Source: Eucommia ulmoides
Taxonomy: Eukaryota; Streptophyta; Magnoliopsida; Garryales; Eucommiaceae
NCBI GenBank assembly: GCA_016647705.1
Contig: CM028327.1
Coordinates: 9,867,726 to 9,931,725 of the forward strand
Direction: 5' to 3'
Length of the DNA stretch: 64,000 bases
The notes beneath the pieces were generated by a model, which was given only the letters and a program-made list of their open reading frames with translations, was not told the origin of the DNA and searched no databases. Positions 30,401 to 40,913 of this stretch are shown one piece after another; positions within the stretch are counted from its first letter, which is position 1; the number at the start of each line of letters is the position of its first letter. The translations under genes and the position numbers were made by a program.

Positions 30401-32799
30401 CTTAATTTTATAGGATTGAAATTAACAAACGTGCAACTTGAGAAATCAAATGTACAAAGTTCGGTGTTCATAAACATCCACCTCATACTTTAAAAACCAA
30501 AAATGTTATATTTTCAGAAAAATAAAAACATAATTTCTATGTGCTTTAGTTGTTAATGTGAACTATATTTGATGCTTGTTCTTCATTTTTGACAGCAGCA
30601 GAACTGAACAAACAAATAGGAGTAAGTTTTTTTTTTTTTAATTTGAATATTCAAAAACCATGGTTTTTAAATTTGTTTTGCCAAACGAGTCTTTAGTGTT
30701 TTTTTTTTTTTTTCCAGACAATTCAACTGATCAGATCGTCATCGTTTCTGAGGGTTCACACCCTAGCCCTAATCCAGTGCCCAATGTTCATCTTCACCAG
30801 CACAGCTGGGTTTCTCCTGCAACTGAAGCTCCGGCGATCGTTACCACCGTCGGAGGTGTAGGTGCTAATCAGCCCTGGGTGAGGCAGGAAGCTCCGGTGC
30901 CCATGGTGTCCACCCTTGGCCGTAGTGCTTTTCAGCCCTGGGTCATGCCGGCACCGGAAGCTCCGGTGATCATACCCACCGTCGGCGGTGGTGCGAATCA
31001 GCCCTTGATCAATTCTGCACCAACAGTGAGAGTGCTTAGCAGTTCTGGATACCCATTCATGCCTAACTATGGGTAAGCTTAAGAAAGACTAAATTACATA
31101 TTATACCCCCGATTTAATTTTACTTTGCACTTAACTATTTCAATTTTTATCATATTGCTCTTCAAAACTTCACTTTACACACTTGAACGATAGATGAATT
31201 GCACTTTGCACGTCCATATTTTAATTTTATCGTATTACTCTCGAACGTTTTAAATTTGTGTTTAGTTTGTGTAATATGCTATTTGTTATGATTTAAAAAA
31301 AAATTTAAAACCAAATAAGAAACTAGATGAAAATTTGAGGATCATTAAGGAAAATAAAAATCCATTTATATTAATCTTTGGGGTTTTGACATTTTATACC
31401 CCTAAAGTTTGACTATTATATCACTTTGGATCTTATAGTTGCAATTTGAACACGTTAACTCTCTTAAATTGTCCATAAAATCTCTTAAAAACAATCACGC
31501 GCGTGTAGGGATGGCAATTGTTATGTTTCACTGGAAACCAAAACCAAAACCAAAACCGTTAGGCTTATACCAAAATCAAAACAAAAACTGTCGATTTTTT
31601 AGAAAATAATTTTAAAACCGAACTGTTTAAGTTTATACAATATCAAAACTAAAACCGCGAAACCGTTAAGGTTTTTTTCTATTTTGTATAAAACCAAAAC
31701 CGAAAATGACAAACGGCTACTCGTTATTTTTCATATATAAACAAAAGCATAACAAAAATATCAGAAGAAATTATAAAAGTCCTCAAAATAAATAAATAAA
31801 ATAAAGTGAGAGTAATATATATATATATATATATATATGATAAAAATATATTTAAAACACTGGTTACACGGTTCGGTTTCATGGTTATTATCCCGAAATC
31901 AAAACCAAAACCGCTTCGATTTTTAATTTTGAAACCAAAACAGTAACCAAAACTATTTTGTCAGTTTCAAATACTGAACCGTTCGGTTCGATTTGATTCG
32001 GTTACCCATTGGTTCAGGTTGAATTGACATCCCTACGTGCATAACAAATGACTGCTTTTTGTCAGAAATTTTAATTGGAATAAAGACTTGTACTATATAT
32101 AGTGGAATAATTAAGAAGCTCTAAGGCGCTATATATATGTTCAAGTCGAAATTATGGAGACCAAAGTGGTATTTTAGTCAAACTTTAGGGGTACAAAGTG
32201 TCAAAACCACTTAATCTTTTATTAATATGCTCATTGTATTTGTTTTTATCAGGTCTGCTTCTCTTGGTCCATGGCCACCTGCATTTGCTCCTTCTGGTTT
32301 TCCTCAAGCCAATGGCAATGGCACCATAATACCTCTGCGCAGAGCACAATTACTCCCATATCCAGATTCTCTTCCCGATTCGCCCTCGCCGCCGTGGTTT
32401 GCAAGTTTCAGCGATATTGAGGCCATGAGCCCCACCTGGCCACCATCTCCACCTCCGCCATACCTAGGTGGCGGCACCACGAGCCTCCGCCGCCCAATTG
32501 GTGGTGATCTTGGTGCATCAAGTTCTATGCTGATGGCGATGAGCCCCATCTGGCCGCCACCACCCTACCTAGGTGGCCGCTACCCAACTGGTGGTGATCC
32601 TGGTGCATCGAGTTCTATGGAGGTGATGAGCCCCACCTGGCCACCACCACGTGGAGGCACCGCCATGAGCCACCCCCCACGTGGCGGTGATCCTGGTCCT
32701 TCCAGTGCTAATCAGGGCCAGGGAGGGAACTCCGGCGGTAATGGAGAAGTGGAGGTTGTGGTTGACAAATGGGGAAATCGCATGTACAAGTTTCTCTAA
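27257..32799 (+). CDS. RFI2: RFI2-like RING-H2 E3 ubiquitin ligase
   Basis: Six exons with matching phases: 27257-27380, 29277-29425, 29578-29648, 30596-30621, 30718-31072 and 32253-32799, giving 423 residues. The RING spans residues about 15-58: CSIC, then CGHVFHLDC, then CPNC (C-X2-C, C-X-H-X2-H-X2-C, C-X2-C). Exon 1 ends inside the RING just after CGHVFHL. The context HLDCIGSEFN...MQCPNCR and the following KW-F-SG match the RFI2 group. In Arabidopsis RFI2 represses CONSTANS and photoperiodic flowering and tempers red/far-red responses. An acidic patch follows (EEESEEEN). The C-terminal half is Pro/Gly-rich with repeats: VTTVGG...NQPW units in exon 5 and AMSP-WPPPPYLGG units in exon 6. Exon 4 is a 26-bp microexon whose acceptor is CAGCAG, so residue-level variation is possible. 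RING identity is firm; orthology to RFI2 is probable. Confidence 0.88.
28080..28290 (+). repeat. Dispersed repeat, copy 2, in RFI2 intron 1
   Basis: Partner of 12030-12245. The rest of intron 1 (27381-29276) holds T-rich tracts, a tandem pair around ACTACAAATCTCAATTAAAT (28490 and 28661), (AT)n near 28740, and an open frame at 28789-29148 that I cannot assign. Confidence 0.5.
29777..30480. mobile_element. Foldback-type element in RFI2 intron 3, holding a SINE
   Basis: The left arm (GTGAGTGTTTGTCTGGACTT, TGCACGTTGGAT, TTTCAATCCTATAAAAT) is inverted in the right arm (30405-30480). No target duplication was seen, so the limits are approximate. The SINE at 30108-30345 lies in its middle. Confidence 0.5.
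30108..30345 (+). mobile_element. Full-length tRNA-derived SINE in RFI2 intron 3
   Basis: The head has an A-box-like TTAGTCCGGTTGGTAAGG and a B-box-like AGAGTTTGATTATC, the internal promoter of tRNA-derived SINEs. It ends in an A-rich tail. The 11-bp duplication GAAGGTCACGT flanks it (30097-30107 and 30346-30356). Length 238 bp. A truncated relative lies at 14083-14156. Confidence 0.82.
31380..32210. mobile_element. Non-autonomous Mutator-like element in RFI2 intron 5, with nested hAT
   Basis: Left end GGGGTTTTGACA, right end TGTCAAAACCAC. The 9-bp duplication TTAATCTTT lies at 31371-31379 and 32211-32219. The arms share CCCCTAAAGTTTGACT and CACTTTGG with the copies in KIN13A and TCTP. It was enlarged by the hAT-like insertion at 31506-32035. 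Confidence 0.85.
31506..32035. mobile_element. hAT-like element nested in the Mutator-like element
   Basis: Ends TAGGGATGGCAATTG and CAATTGACATCCCTA-like inverted, with 13 of the first 14 bases matching. AAACCAAAACCG-rich subterminal repeats are also inverted (31540-31690 against 31880-31990). No clean 8-bp duplication could be matched. Confidence 0.6.
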
Positions 32800-33307
32800 G
32801 CCATGGTATGTCTGAAACTCGAATCTGACCTAATTTTTTTTTTTTTAATAATTATGCTTTTTAATAAGCTTAAAAAAAACTTAATTAATGTGACGGCTTG
32901 AACTTCTTTATGTTACCCTCCCTAGTAATGTGTAAACTGATGTTCTCCTTTGGATTCTTCTTCTTTTTTGTTGATGTTGTTAACATCTAATAATGTGTTT
33001 GACAATCCTTGATGATTGAATATTGTGGGTTATTAAGTTTTTCATGGGTTTATCGCGATTATACGTTTGTTTAATGTTTCTGTTCTTGAATTTCTATATG
33101 TGATCCTAATTTTTCAGGAACAGAAACGAAAATCTAGAGTTTTTTGAAAGCAAAAACCGTAAACAACATTACTTTAGGGTTTCGGGTTTCAGGTTTCACT
33201 ACTTTTTTTTTTTAAATAGGCAATTAATCTTATTATAATACTTAAAAGTGAAAGACAAACTTTTGGAATGAATTATGACTAATCTCTTTAATCTTTTTAT
33301 TCTTATT
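32800..33307. other. 3' flank of the RFI2-like gene
   Basis: Probable 3' UTR and spacer. AATAAT-type polyadenylation words occur at about 32845 and 32985. No gene seen. Confidence 0.5.
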
Positions 33308-33312
33308 AAATC

Positions 33313-33463
33313 TGTTAAGATAATTAAGAAGTGGGGAATATGAACGATATATTGAATAGTATGAGAAAATATACAAAGAATACAACACTATACACAAGTA
33401 TTTATAGGGGAAGTGGGAGTTAGAGTTTTGCCTTAATGGGTCAAACCCATTATTACATTAACA
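33313..33463 (-). repeat. 3' LTR of the copia element
   Basis: TGTTAAGATAATTAAG...ACATTAACA, 151 bp, intact TG...CA ends. The following TCCCCCCTCAAACTC is the complement of the polypurine tract. Confidence 0.92.
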
Positions 33464-33476
33464 TCCCCCCTCAAAC

Positions 33477-33746
33477 TCAAGGCGGTAAATGGGAGGTGAA
33501 CTTGAGTTTGGAAACCAGAGAGTAAAAGCGTCCTGGTGGATAAGCCTTAGTGAAAATGTTTGCTGTCTGATCGGCTGAACTGACAGATTGTAGACAAATC
33601 ATATTCCGAAGAATGTGATGACGGATGAAGTGGCAATCAATCTCGATGTGTTTTGTATGCTCGTGGAATACATCATTGTGAGCGATTTGAATAGCACCCC
33701 TATTGCCACAGTGTAGGGTAGTGGCAGCAAGAGAAGGGATACCCAT
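33477..33746 (-). pseudogene. copia RNase H remnant
   Basis: Shows HCGNRGAIQIAHNDVFHEHTKHI-type sequence and HFIRHHI...ADQTANIFTKA, the conserved end of copia polyproteins. The usual catalytic Asp of C(D)N has changed (CGN). The frame upstream is shifted relative to the RT part. Confidence 0.8.
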
Positions 33747-33835
33747 ATCAGCGAGTAGCCATCGAAGTCAGAGAAGTTCTTGAGTTGCATCAATCATGGC
33801 ACGATATTTAGCTTTAGTACTGGAGTGAGCAACCA

Positions 33836-35135
33836 CTATTTGTTTCTTACTACGTCAGAAAATGAGAAAATTGCCCAAAAGGAAATAGTAACCAGTGGTT
33901 GAACGTTTGTCGGTGGGGTCTCCGGCCCAATCGGCATTAGAATAAATTTGTAATACGGGAGCAGACTAAGCTGAGAAATGAAGTCCATGAAATAAAGTAC
34001 CCTTGACATACCAAAGAATGCGAAGAACGATCGAGTAATGGGTGATCTGAGGAGCGAACAAGAACTGACTGACCTGATGAACGACATAGGCAATGTCAGA
34101 GCGAGTGACAATAAGATATACAAGATTTCTAACCATTTGACGATATAGAATGGCATCCTGAAGAGGTGAACCATCAAGTGAGGTAAGTCTGACGTTCGGC
34201 TCGAGAGAAGTAGTGGCAGTAGTTGAGTCAGTGTTCCCAGCCTTGGAAAGAAGATCCGAGGCATACTTGGCCTGAGAGAGAAAATATCCATTAGAACCAG
34301 ATGAGACTTCGAGGGCAAGAAATAGGTGAGCACGCCAAGATCTTTCATCTCGAATTGGCCACTGAGGAATTTTTTGAGTTCAGAAATACCATGTAAATCA
34401 TCTCCAGTAATAACCATATCATCCATATATAGTAAAAGAATGATAATACCATTGGCAGTATGACGAATAAACATAGCCGAATCATGAACACTAGGTCTGA
34501 ATCCAAATGATGAATAGTAGTACTGAATTTGACAAATCAGGCACATGGAGCTTGTTTCAAACCATATAAAGTACGACGAAGACAACAAACTTTATTTTGA
34601 GGGGCAGCCAGACCGGGAGGGGTATGCATATAGACTTCTTCAAGAAGATCGTCATTGAGAAATGCATTTTTAACATCCATTTGAAAAAGAGTCCATTTTC
34701 GAATGGCGGTGATGGCAATAAGTATACGGACATATGCTAGTCTCGCCATTGGAGCAAACGTCTCTTTATAGTCAATGTCATATTCCTTGGCAATTCCCTT
34801 GGCAACAAGTTGAACTTTATATCGTTCAACAGAGCCATCAGAAAGTATCTTGATCTTAAACACCCATTTGCACCCAATAAGAGTTTTTCCAGGGGCAGAT
34901 CAACAATATCCCAAGTATGAGTTTTGGCGAGGGTTTAAAGTTCTTCGTCCATTGCTTTCTGCCAAAGAGGATTAGTACTAGTCTTCTTATAGGATTGAGG
35001 CTCATGCAGGTGAAGTATAGTGGAAAAACAATGAAAATTAGAAAGGTAATGTGGAGGATGAATTACCCTGGTAGAGCGGCGGGGATGATCTGGGGCTTGG
35101 GTCTCAAAAGAAGGCAGTACAGGATCGTCGGCCAT
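33836..35135 (-). pseudogene. copia reverse transcriptase remnant
   Basis: The first segment (34863-34537) has the KETFAPMARLAYVRILIA block and FQMDVKNAFLNDDL with the first catalytic Asp. The second (34588-33836) has LLYMDDMVITGDD, the YMDD active site. The segments lie in different frames, and the later palm and thumb are garbled by further shifts. The 35135 segment carries the inter-domain ...PLWQKAMDEEL that precedes RT. Confidence 0.88.
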
Positions 35136-35191
35136 GGGATAAGTCTTAGGTATGGTCGTTGGAGTCGGAAGGGTGAGATCAGTTGGTGGTT

Positions 35192-36080
35192 CTAAAGTGG
35201 GTTCAGTTGGTGGTTTGGGGTGGACTTAGCATAAGGGGCAGGGCTGGGCTCAACTAATGGTGTTGGAGTGGACTCAACAATATCTGTAACTGTATCATCT
35301 GAAAATAACTCAATTGATGGATCAATAAAGAATCTGGAGTTGGTGAGGGTTGACATGTCAAATGATCGTAAGAAGGAAAACATTTGATATTCCCAAAAAA
35401 TGACGTGTCACGAGATATGAAGGGTTTTAGAAATGGGATCCCAATACCGATACCCTTTATGTTCGATGCCATATCCGATAAAACAACACAGACGAGCCCT
35501 TGGTTCCAGTTTGTTGTGTTCATGTGGTTTGAGAAGAATAAAACAAGCGCAACCAAAGACTTTGAGTTCAGAGTAATCGGGAGGTTTACCGAAAAGGTGC
35601 TCAAATGGAGATTGGTTTTGGATTGTAGCAAAAGGGACACAGTTTATTGTACAGACGGCTGTGAAAGCAACATCACCTCAAAAATGCTCAGGACATGATG
35701 AAGAAATGAGGAGAGTGCGAACTGTGTCAAGAATATGTCTATGTTTGCGTTTGACTCCTCCATTTTGTTGGGATGTACTAGGACACGAGCGATGAAGGAG
35801 TGTGTCATTTTTGCGAAGTAGGTTAATAAAAATACGATCCTTGTATTCCATTGCATTATTTGAGCGAAAAAAATTGATATTTCTAGAAAATTGTGCTTGA
35901 ACCATAGAGAAAAACTCAGAATATATTTAGAATAGTTCGGATTGATATGTTATAAGAAACATCCATGTATATCGAGAGTAGTTGTTCACAAAGATAACAA
36001 AGTAACGACAACCACCCATCGAGGTATGAGGAGAAGGCCCCCAAATATCAGAATGAATTAGAACAAATGGTGCAAGGAAA
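35192..36080 (-). pseudogene. copia integrase remnant with lost catalytic residues
   Basis: The core shows RSNNAMEY where the second catalytic Asp (RSDN) should be. STSQQNGGVKRKHRH has Lys at the place of the catalytic Glu. A C-terminal segment (LKVFGCACF...GYRYWDP and following) lies in another frame. Even without the frameshifts this integrase would be inactive. Confidence 0.85.
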
Positions 36081-36990
36081 ATAAACTAACTCTTTTTAAA
36101 AAGTAGGGCTGGTTATTTTGCAAGTTGACAATGGATACATTTGAAGGACTCATGTTGAACTGAACCTAACTGATCGCTAGAGATAAGTGATTTGAGTCGG
36201 CTAGATGAAGTGTGTCCCAAACGAGCATGCCAAATTTGGGATAGTGAGAGAAACGTTGATGGTTGTGAAGATAAGGATGAGGATGAGGAAGAGGATGTTG
36301 GCGGTGGTGATGAGGTTGCACAAGTTTATGAAGGGATATGCGGTTATGGTGGTAATAGAGTTGAAGATGGAAGGTGCAAACTGGTAAGTTCAAATAGGCG
36401 TCCAACCTTACGACCAGTCCCAAGAGTTTCTCCTGTTCGAGGATCCTGCACACGACAACCACTATTACAAAATATGACTTCAAATCCCAATTCACAAAGT
36501 TGTCCAACAGACAATAGATTTAAGGTGAGTTTCAGAATCAAATATGTGTCAAGAACAGAAAGATGAGAAGTAGAAACTTGATCGGTATAAGTAACACGTA
36601 TTTGAGAACTATCAGCGGTATGAATACTAGAAATATTCATAGTGGAGAGTTTGGTTGAAAAAATTATTGGTATCATATGTCATATGATTACAATAAGAAG
36701 TCAAAGAATCAAGAAGAATTACCTCCAGTAAATGAGAGAACAGCGAAAAGGTTTGTACCATTTGTAGAGAAGATATGGAGTAGGAGTGAAGCCAAATATG
36801 CAATAGACAGGATAACAGTTGTGGAGGAAGGATCCAAACTTTCTTTAGCATTGATAATGAACGAAGAACCCACAGACATCGCTATTGAACCTGAAAAAAC
36901 TGTTGTCATGGATGGATTCAAAATACTGAAATTGTCCAAGAACCGGTCTATACTCGTAAAGAAGCGATTGAGAGCCCCTTGAACCAATCA
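36081..36990 (-). pseudogene. copia gag-end, protease and pre-integrase remnant
   Basis: About 36987-36709 corresponds to the gag tail just before protease. Near 36700-36650 the protease site is degraded, with CNHMTYDTNNF still recognisable. 36676-36344 holds the LLSVGQLCELGFEV...DPRTGETLGTGRKVG segment. At about 36240-36110 WHARLGHTSSSRL and CIHCQLAK form the HHCC zinc region, followed by a stop. Most of gag is missing, because only about 1 kb separates this block from the PBS. Confidence 0.78.
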
Positions 36991-37389
36991 AATCTCCGCG
37001 ATGAACCGAATCAATAATATAAAGAGAATGTATGATCTGAATTTGATAAAACGAAGATCATAGATAAATCTATAATATTGAAATTGTTGAGGAACCGATA
37101 TTAAATCTTCAAGCACCGGGTGAAAAACGGGTGAACTAGTGTCGTGACCACAAAGATATAACAGAAAATATATTCTGTAAGTCTCAAATCACAAAATAGA
37201 GACTAGAAACTGAATCAGAACACCGAAAACCCTAGAAACCGGTCCAACTTCATAGAAAATCGGTCAAAAAAGGCCTAAACTGGTCCAAAGAAGCATGAGG
37301 TGCGTGAGATCTGAGATAGAGACGATGCATAAACTTCAAACTACGCATGGGAGCGTGTGCTACGTTAGATTTCCTTGATTTTTACTCTG

Positions 37390-37606
37390 TTAGAATCATC
37401 TCGTCTAGACGGTTCTAATGGTATATTATGAGATAGATTCTGAGCTTGGGTTGAGGAGATAGAGCCCAAAATTCGAGACGGTATGAGCAAGAGCGTGGAT
37501 CTGACGCGAATCAAAAGCAGAACCTTCAGACCGTGCATGTGGGCGCGTTTAGCGTCTTACAGTGATAAGTATTGCTTAGTTGGAATCGTCTTGTCGAGAC
37601 GATTCC
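37390..37606 (-). repeat. Duplicated hairpin in the copia leader
   Basis: A perfect dyad GGAATCGTCT-TGTCG-AGACGATTCC lies at 37582-37606. An imperfect relative lies at 37390-37418 (TTAGAATCATCT...AGACGGTTCTAA). The copies lie in a segment duplicated at a spacing of about 191 bp (also GAGATAGATT and AGCCCAAAAT words). A position between PBS and gag is where retroelement packaging or dimerisation signals occur; that role is inference. Confidence 0.65.
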
Positions 37607-37930
37607 GATAATATATTGTGAGATAGATTTGGAGCTCTTGTTGAGGCGGTAAAGCCCAAAATCCGAGACAACGTAGTTTGGGATACTGTAGGCTGTGGGA
37701 GGCGTGTGTGGGCGCGTTGGTATTCCGGTGGTGGTGATTTTGGTGGCGTTGTGTTCATCTTTACAAGACGAAGATGGTGGTATGGTAGTTGTTGATACCG
37801 GAGTGGTGATGAAGCATATAACAACGACGAAAATCACGAGAGAAAAATGAAGGTGGCGGCGAAAGCTTTAGGGTGTCGAAAAAAAATGTTTTGAGAAAAT
37901 AGGTTCAAGAAAGACTTTCTCTTGATACTA

Positions 37931-38081
37931 TATTAAGATAATTGAAAAGTGGAGAATATGAACGATATATTGAATAGTATGAGAAAAGATACAATGAATA
38001 CAACACTATACACAAGTATTTATAGGGGAAGTGGGGGTTAAGGTTTTGCTCTAATGGGCCAAGCCCATTATTACATTAACA
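37931..38081 (-). repeat. 5' LTR of the copia element
   Basis: TATTAAGATAATTGAA...ACATTAACA, 151 bp; the terminal TG is mutated to TA. The PBS-like CTCTTGATACTA (37919-37930) adjoins it. Confidence 0.92.
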
Positions 38082-38086
38082 AAATC

Positions 38087-39288
38087 AATAATCAAGATCT
38101 TCTCTTTCCATTACTAATAATATTAAATAAATAAAAAATTACTTTTAATTCAAATTAATAACATTACAAATGAATAGAAAATTGATTACAATTGCAATTC
38201 TTTATTTGCATAATAAAATAAATTATTTGTTAATTAATAATTATATTTATTTATTTATTTTTGTGTTGTTTTTTATTATCAATTCAAAATTTCATTCTTT
38301 TAAAAAAAATTATATTCATAATATTGGATTTTAAAAAAAATAATTAATTTTCATTCAAATAAAATTATTTTTAATTAATAATTATATATATATATATATA
38401 TATTTCGCTATTATTATCAATTTGAACTTTTATTCATTTTTTTACAAAAATAAATAAATTATAATATTGGATTTTTTAAAAAATAAATAAATATTTTTTT
38501 TTTAAAAAAATGGATAAATTATGTGGGCTGAAAATGATGGTCCCTCAAAGATATTATTTTTCCTAATACTCTATTTTAGTATTAATCTTATCCTAAATGA
38601 ACATATTGTATCCTGTGATTAAAAAAAATGGGTTCTTGATGAGCATTTTATAAATTAAAAATTATTTTCTTTAAATCTAAATTTTACGATTCACTATTTA
38701 TCTAATTCACTTTGTTCAGTGATTTTTTAAGAAAAAATAATAATTCTCTAAAAAAGTTAGAAGTCATTGGACGCCACAAAATTTATTGTATTTTTTTTTA
38801 TATGAAAATTACAGTTATTTTAAAGTAGTATAATAATTTTGGATTCATAGAAAATATTATTGTACCTACGTGAAATATATTGACTAAAATTTTAAGTTCA
38901 TCTAGTATTCACAAAAAAAAAACTTTAAAATTTATGTCAATACATTCTACTAATTCATAGTAATTTTACAAAGTTTGAAAAACACGCAATATGTTGATAT
39001 TTTTGTGATTTTTTGGCTCCAATGTCAGAAACTAATTTTTTCATTTCATAATTTTGCAATTTTTATTTTGTTTATCTATATTTTATGGTTTCTGACTGCT
39101 TTTATGTTTTTTCGAAACTGACTTTGCAACAAAAAATTTGGATATTCGATCAATTTTATTAAGAGTATCAAATGCAAATATTATGAGAAAGAAAATACAA
39201 CTCCTATTGGTTTAACATCCAAATAGTAAATAACTATGTCGTATTATTATACACAAACCTAATATAATTTTTCTTTATTTTATTCTAA
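38087..39288. other. AT-rich intergenic sequence
   Basis: No gene or clear element ends. Long A/T runs and (TA)n at about 38383-38403. It could be the body of the putative Helitron whose 3' end follows, but I could not define a 5' end. Confidence 0.5.
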
Positions 39289-39316
39289 ACCTGCACATTG
39301 CACGGGGTAAAACTAG
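39289..39316 (+). mobile_element. Putative Helitron 3' terminus
   Basis: CCTGCACATTGCACGG followed by GGTAAAACTAG|T resembles plant Helitron 3' ends: a short GC hairpin a few bases before CTRR, with T after it. The hairpin pairing is imperfect and no 5' TC end was located. Confidence 0.35.
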
Positions 39317-39349
39317 TTATATTAGATATAAGAGGAAGATTCTCTCTAA

Positions 39350-39376
39350 CTACACGACAAGAGGCTTGTCGTGTAG
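39350..39376. repeat. Perfect 12-bp hairpin
   Basis: CTACACGACAAG-AGG-CTTGTCGTGTAG is an exact dyad with a 3-nt loop, 33 bp after the putative Helitron end. Too short for a miRNA precursor; it could be a terminator-like or transposon end structure. Confidence 0.6.
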
Positions 39377-39604
39377 CTCGCAAGACCCCCCTAAAAAAGT
39401 CATTACAAGCTATTCACACCACTTACACACCTTATATGAATTTACCTGACACCACTAGGCTACAATAGGGGTAAACCATAACCCTGATACACCAAAATAA
39501 CCCCCGGAACAACGCATTGAAACCACACAATGCTACAAAAAGTACAAATGCTCACACTACTAAGAACATTACCAACCAAGACCTCCTTATCGTGAAATTA
39601 TAAC

Positions 39605-39605
<1 letters not shown>

Positions 39606-39676
<71 letters not shown>
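39606..39676. repeat. (AT)n microsatellite
   Basis: About 70 bp of uninterrupted AT dinucleotides. Confidence 0.9.
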
Positions 39677-39680
<4 letters not shown>

Positions 39681-39789
39681 GTGCGTGCGCTCTCGCGCAT
39701 GAAATTATGGCAATATAATTGAATAATAGTATATTTATAGACAAAATTATATACCAAACAAGTTGCATTTCCAACTCTTATTTTCAAAA

Positions 39790-40540
39790 AAATGGTTACC
39801 AAAATTACCCTTCGCCTCCCCTCCGTATTATTTCATCTCTCTCCAAAACCCTCACAATCGCACGCAATCAAATGCATCTCCAATAGTGTCCATTCTCGCC
39901 CTCGGATATCTACATATTTATTCTCAGAGAGTTCTATAACCTCATCTGTCGGCGCCGCCACTTGTTCATTCGAATAGTACCAACCAATGTTTTTTTTTTA
40001 CGATAATTTTATCCTTCGAATCAATGACTAATATTTCGGTAATCTCTTTATCTTTTCGTTGATTATCTTTTATTCTATATGGATAATCTTTGGCTGAGGA
40101 AAATTTTTCATGGTATTAGGAAGATTAGGGATGTCTTTCTTCCTAGAAAGAAGAGATTTGGTAAAAAAATTGTGTTTAGTTTTTTAGATTTAACTCTTAT
40201 TGGAAGGCTAATAAGACAATTAATTTTTCGAATGGGGTGTTAATTCTTGGTCGAAGAATTCTCGTAAAATTTGTAGATTTTGGATTGGAAAAAAGGAATA
40301 GAGGCTCTAATTTTTGTGATTCGAGCTTCTATTATAACTGGGACTCGTATTAAAATAATAATTATAAAAAATCTGGTCAGTTGGTCTAAAAATTTATACG
40401 GAGAGCCAAGGAAAAAACGAATGTTGTTGATGACGGAGGAGATTTTGACACTTCAAGAAAAAATTGATAGTATTAATAGGAGCTGTTTACATAAATAGTG
40501 CTAAAAAGTTCTCAAATTGCGCAAATGTGTCACTTTTTAT
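39790..40540. other. Stretch without an assignable gene
   Basis: The plus frame at 39792-39977 (MVTKITLRLPSVLFHLSPKP...) resembles an N-terminal leader in composition, but nothing downstream supports a gene. The rest has weak, short frames only. Confidence 0.35.
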
Positions 40541-40561
40541 TTTTTTTACGAAAATGGATCT

Positions 40562-40630
40562 AACCGGTCGTAAGACGGCCGGTTTCTATTTTAATTTTTT
40601 TTTCTTGGTGAAATCGGCCTTGACAAGGCC
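40562..40630. repeat. GC-dyad cluster 1
   Basis: AACCGGTCG-TAAGA-CGGCCGGTT at 40562-40584 and the perfect GGCCTTG-A-CAAGGCC at 40616-40630 (inside AAATC...AGTTT) are the leftmost members of the GC-dyad family. Confidence 0.75.
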
Positions 40631-40913
40631 AGTTTCGCCAAGCCCCCCCCATCCCCATACCCCATCCCCATTTTTATATATATATATATATATATAAATA
40701 AAAAAGTGGTGAATAAATTATGATGATTTGAAAGTTTATTTAATATTTCAAAATTAAAAAGTAAATATAAATTATAATTATTTGGTAAATGTAATTAATT
40801 TTAAAAAATATTAACAAAACATTAAAAATGACCATTATACTGAAATTAAATGCGTTTCCCATAAAAACGCAATTCCTTTATGAAACCTAAGTTTTGCCCA
40901 CAATAATAGAAAA

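Larger units (their letters stand above)
33313..38081 (-). mobile_element. Complete but degenerate Ty1/copia retrotransposon (4769 bp)
   Basis: LTRs of 151 bp lie at 33313-33463 (3') and 37931-38081 (5'). The 5-bp target duplication AAATC lies at 33308-33312 and 38082-38086. A PBS-like TAGTATCAAGAG abuts the right LTR, and a polypurine tract (plus strand TCCCCCCT) abuts the left one. Aligning the LTRs by eye I count 13 differences, 11 of them transitions, about 9%. Minus-strand order is protease, pre-integrase, integrase, RT, RNase H (copia order). Gag is almost entirely missing and all domains are interrupted. Confidence 0.93.

Noticed and set aside
35384..36566. Plus-strand ORFs across the copia element
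   Set aside because: They are antisense shadows of the integrase and pre-integrase coding region.
39350..39376. Perfect hairpin as a microRNA precursor
   Set aside because: The stem is only 12 bp with a 3-nt loop and no extended pairing.
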